Part shown: positions 6,150 to 7,508 of the stretch, in pieces | Numbering within the stretch: the stretch's first letter is position 1 | Layout: each line of letters begins with the position of its first letter | From: Chloroflexota bacterium | Lineage (GTDB): Bacteria; Chloroflexota; Anaerolineae; J102 | Reading direction: 5' to 3' | NCBI GenBank assembly: GCA_003353825.1 | Contig: PIVW01000291.1 | Span: forward strand, 1 to 7,508 | DNA length: 7,508 bases | The notes under the pieces: model-generated | The model's database searches: none | What the model was told of the DNA's origin: nothing | The model's input: only the letters and a program-made list of their open reading frames with translations | Position numbers and translations under genes: made by a program

Positions 6150-7493
6150 ACGCTGAGTATGGCCTTGGGGGATGTGGACGGCGATGGCGACCTCGACCTT
6201 GCTGTGGGGAACGGTAGTCAGAACGTGGTCTATCTGAACAATGGGGCCGGTGCCTTTACGACGGGTAATAATTTTGGATCCGGCGGTTTTTCATATGCTA
6301 TGGCCATTGGCGATGTGGACGGCGATGGCGACCTTGACCTCGCTGTTGGGAACCGTGGCGGACAAAACGTGGTCTATCTGAACAGTGGGGCTGGCACCTT
6401 CGCAGCGAGTATCAATGTTGGGCCGGTTAATGATCTAACGAGCAGTGTGGCCTTTGGGGATGTGGATGGTGATGGCAACCTCGACCTCGCTGTGGGGAAC
6501 GATGCACAGAACGTGGTCTATCTGAACGATGGGGTTGGCACCTTCGCGGCGAGTACCAATTTTGGAACGGGCACTGATATCACACTGAGTATGGCCTTTG
6601 GGGATGTGAACGGTGACGGCCACCTCGACCTCGCTGTGGGGAATTTTACCCAACAGAACGTGGTCTATCTGAACAATGGGGCTGGCACTTTCTCGGCGAG
6701 TAACAATTTTGGAACGAGCAGTGATCGGACGTCTAGTGTCGTCTTGGGGGATGTGGATGGCGATGGCCACCTCGACCTCGCTGTGGCGAACAACGAGGCA
6801 CAGAATGTGGTCTATCTGAACAATGGGGTTGGCACCTTCGCCACGAGTACCAATGTTGGGCCGGGCAGTGATGTTACGGAGAGTGTGGCCTTAGGAGATG
6901 TGGATGGCGATGGTGACCTCGATCTCGCTGTTGGGAATAGGGATGAACAGAACGTGGTGGCTTTGAATGAAGACCCCCCCCCCAGCCTGGTCGCCACCAA
7001 CCCGGTCAGCAACAGCCACACCGCCCCGCTGACCAGCACGGTGGTTGCTACCTACGACCAACCCATGAATGGCAGCAGCGTCACCAGCCAGACCTTGGCC
7101 GTCCACGCTATGGCCACGGGCCAGTTGACTCAAACCTTTAGCGGGGCGGGCAACCAGCTACAGGCCACGCCCCCCACCACTTTCAAGCCCGGCGAGGTGG
7201 TGCAGGTCAGTGCCACTACCGGGACGCTCAATATTGTCGGCACCCATCCGCTGACGCCGACGGTGTGGCAGTTCCGCACCAAGGCCGGGCTTGGCCCCGC
7301 CATCTTTGAGGTGCTGACCAACACGCTTGGGCCGGTCAGTGATCCGACGGAGAGTGTGGCCTACGGCGATGTGAACGGCGATGGCCACCTCGACCTCGCG
7401 GTGGGGAACGCTGGTGGACAGAACGTGGTCTATCTCAACAACGGAGCCGGCACCTTCGCGGCGAATATCAATTTTGGAACGGGAAGTGATTAG
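5868..7493 (+). CDS. FG-GAP/VCBS repeat and Ig-like domain protein, N-terminally truncated fragment
   Basis: The recognisable frame is 541 codons. Domains in order are: the tail of a Big_5-type Ig-like domain (TLNISGTHPLSPTVWQFRAKAG, 5883-5945); seven FG-GAP/VCBS units starting at 6021, 6168, 6309, 6456, 6600, 6747 and 6894; a complete Ig-like domain (about 6984-7290); and the start of an eighth unit at 7365. Each unit of 47-49 residues has a Ca2+-binding loop DVxGDGxLDLAVGN, then QNVVYLNNGAGTF. Such units build beta-propellers in secreted or surface proteins, often for adhesion or binding. There is no signal peptide because the 5' end is missing at the junction. A GTG at 5919 could serve as start but has no Shine-Dalgarno and lies inside the Ig-like fold. 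The frame stops at TAG 7491-7493 in mid-unit, and stays open after it to the window edge. It is probably a non-functional fragment of a larger surface protein. Confidence 0.8.
   Translation, partial: ATTGTLNISGTHPLSPTVWQFRAKAGVGPAVFELVTNTLGPGGDTTYSVALGDVNGDGHLDLAVGNAGGQNVVYLNNGAGTFATSNNFGPGGDYTLSMALGDVDGDGDLDLAVGNGSQNVVYLNNGAGAFTTGNNFGSGGFSYAMAIGDVDGDGDLDLAVGNRGGQNVVYLNSGAGTFAASINVGPVNDLTSSVAFGDVDGDGNLDLAVGNDAQNVVYLNDGVGTFAASTNFGTGTDITLSMAFGDVNGDGHLDLAVGNFTQQNVVYLNNGAGTFSASNNFGTSSDRTSSVVLGDVDGDGHLDLAVANNEAQNVVYLNNGVGTFATSTNVGPGSDVTESVALGDVDGDGDLDLAVGNRDEQNVVALNEDPPPSLVATNPVSNSHTAPLTSTVVATYDQPMNGSSVTSQTLAVHAMATGQLTQTFSGAGNQLQATPPTTFKPGEVVQVSATTGTLNIVGTHPLTPTVWQFRTKAGLGPAIFEVLTNTLGPVSDPTESVAYGDVNGDGHLDLAVGNAGGQNVVYLNNGAGTFAANINFGTGSD
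6021..6962 (+). repeat. Seven tandem FG-GAP unit repeats, about 141-147 bp each
   Basis: Units begin at 6021, 6168, 6309, 6456, 6600, 6747 and 6894. Unit lengths are 147, 141, 147, 144, 147 and 147 bp; the seventh diverges after QNVVALNED. The nucleotide sequence is highly conserved around GATGTGGACGGCGATGG and AACGTGGTCTATCTGAAC, which suggests recent duplication or homogenisation between units. Seven units fit a single seven-bladed propeller. Confidence 0.9.
7212..7493 (+). repeat. Super-repeat copy 2
   Basis: This is the counterpart of 5868-6149 at a 1344-bp offset, from SATTGTLNIVGTHPL through the first FG-GAP unit of a second propeller. It ends at the TAG stop near the window edge. Confidence 0.8.
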
Positions 7494-7508
7494 ACGCCCA
7501 TTGTGGGC

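Noticed and set aside
6021..6962. CRISPR-like array
   Set aside because: The regular 141-147 bp units are coding FG-GAP repeats, with no short repeat/spacer structure.
6435..7388. Minus-strand open frames across the VCBS gene
   Set aside because: They are antisense to a repetitive GC-rich coding sequence, repeat with the same period, and have no ribosome binding sites or recognisable domains.

Overview
The window looks like a piece of a Chloroflexota genome, perhaps an uncultured member. That is an inference. GroEL resembles Chloroflexus-type GroEL (start MAKQ, then the DKKWGAP and AAGANPM segments), and a BTAD plus STAND-ATPase regulator and long FG-GAP/VCBS repeat proteins are typical accessory genes of that phylum. 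The 5' intergenic DNA is AT-rich and full of short palindromic and dispersed repeats; the right half is GC-rich.

Layout. Positions 1-519 hold no recognisable gene, but carry a REP-like palindrome, a 9-bp hairpin, first copies of two dispersed repeats and a small MITE-like inverted-repeat element. A pentapeptide-repeat protein (520-927) and a Trp-rich 65-aa hypothetical protein (1117-1314) follow. A non-coding stretch leads into groES (1645-1932) and groEL (2069-3718). These two are intact, and they are the only genes here with a secure function: the two parts of the bacterial chaperonin. Their 136-bp spacer holds a Shine-Dalgarno-equipped 28-codon ORF. Its last codons form a hairpin and its stop codon overlaps the groEL Shine-Dalgarno. 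A perfect 42-bp palindrome (3776-3817) ends the groEL unit and lies between it and a convergent gene.

The right half is decayed or rearranged. On the minus strand (about 5870 down to 3896) is a BTAD/nSTAND regulator. It has lost its N-terminal DNA-binding domain, carries Gln for the Walker A Lys, has an in-frame TGA inside conserved sequence, and may have a frameshift at its C-terminus. At about 5867-5872 it is joined head-to-head to a plus-strand FG-GAP/VCBS plus Ig-like repeat protein that has also lost its N-terminus. That reading frame then stops at a TAG in the middle of a repeat unit, 15 bp before the window ends. The junction is either a real rearrangement between two multicopy gene families or an assembly chimera; reads would decide.

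I do not see a convincing new multi-gene system. The points most worth a second look are the groES-groEL spacer architecture, the chimeric junction with its accumulated lesions, and the MITE-like element whose right arm contains an apparent start of the pentapeptide gene.
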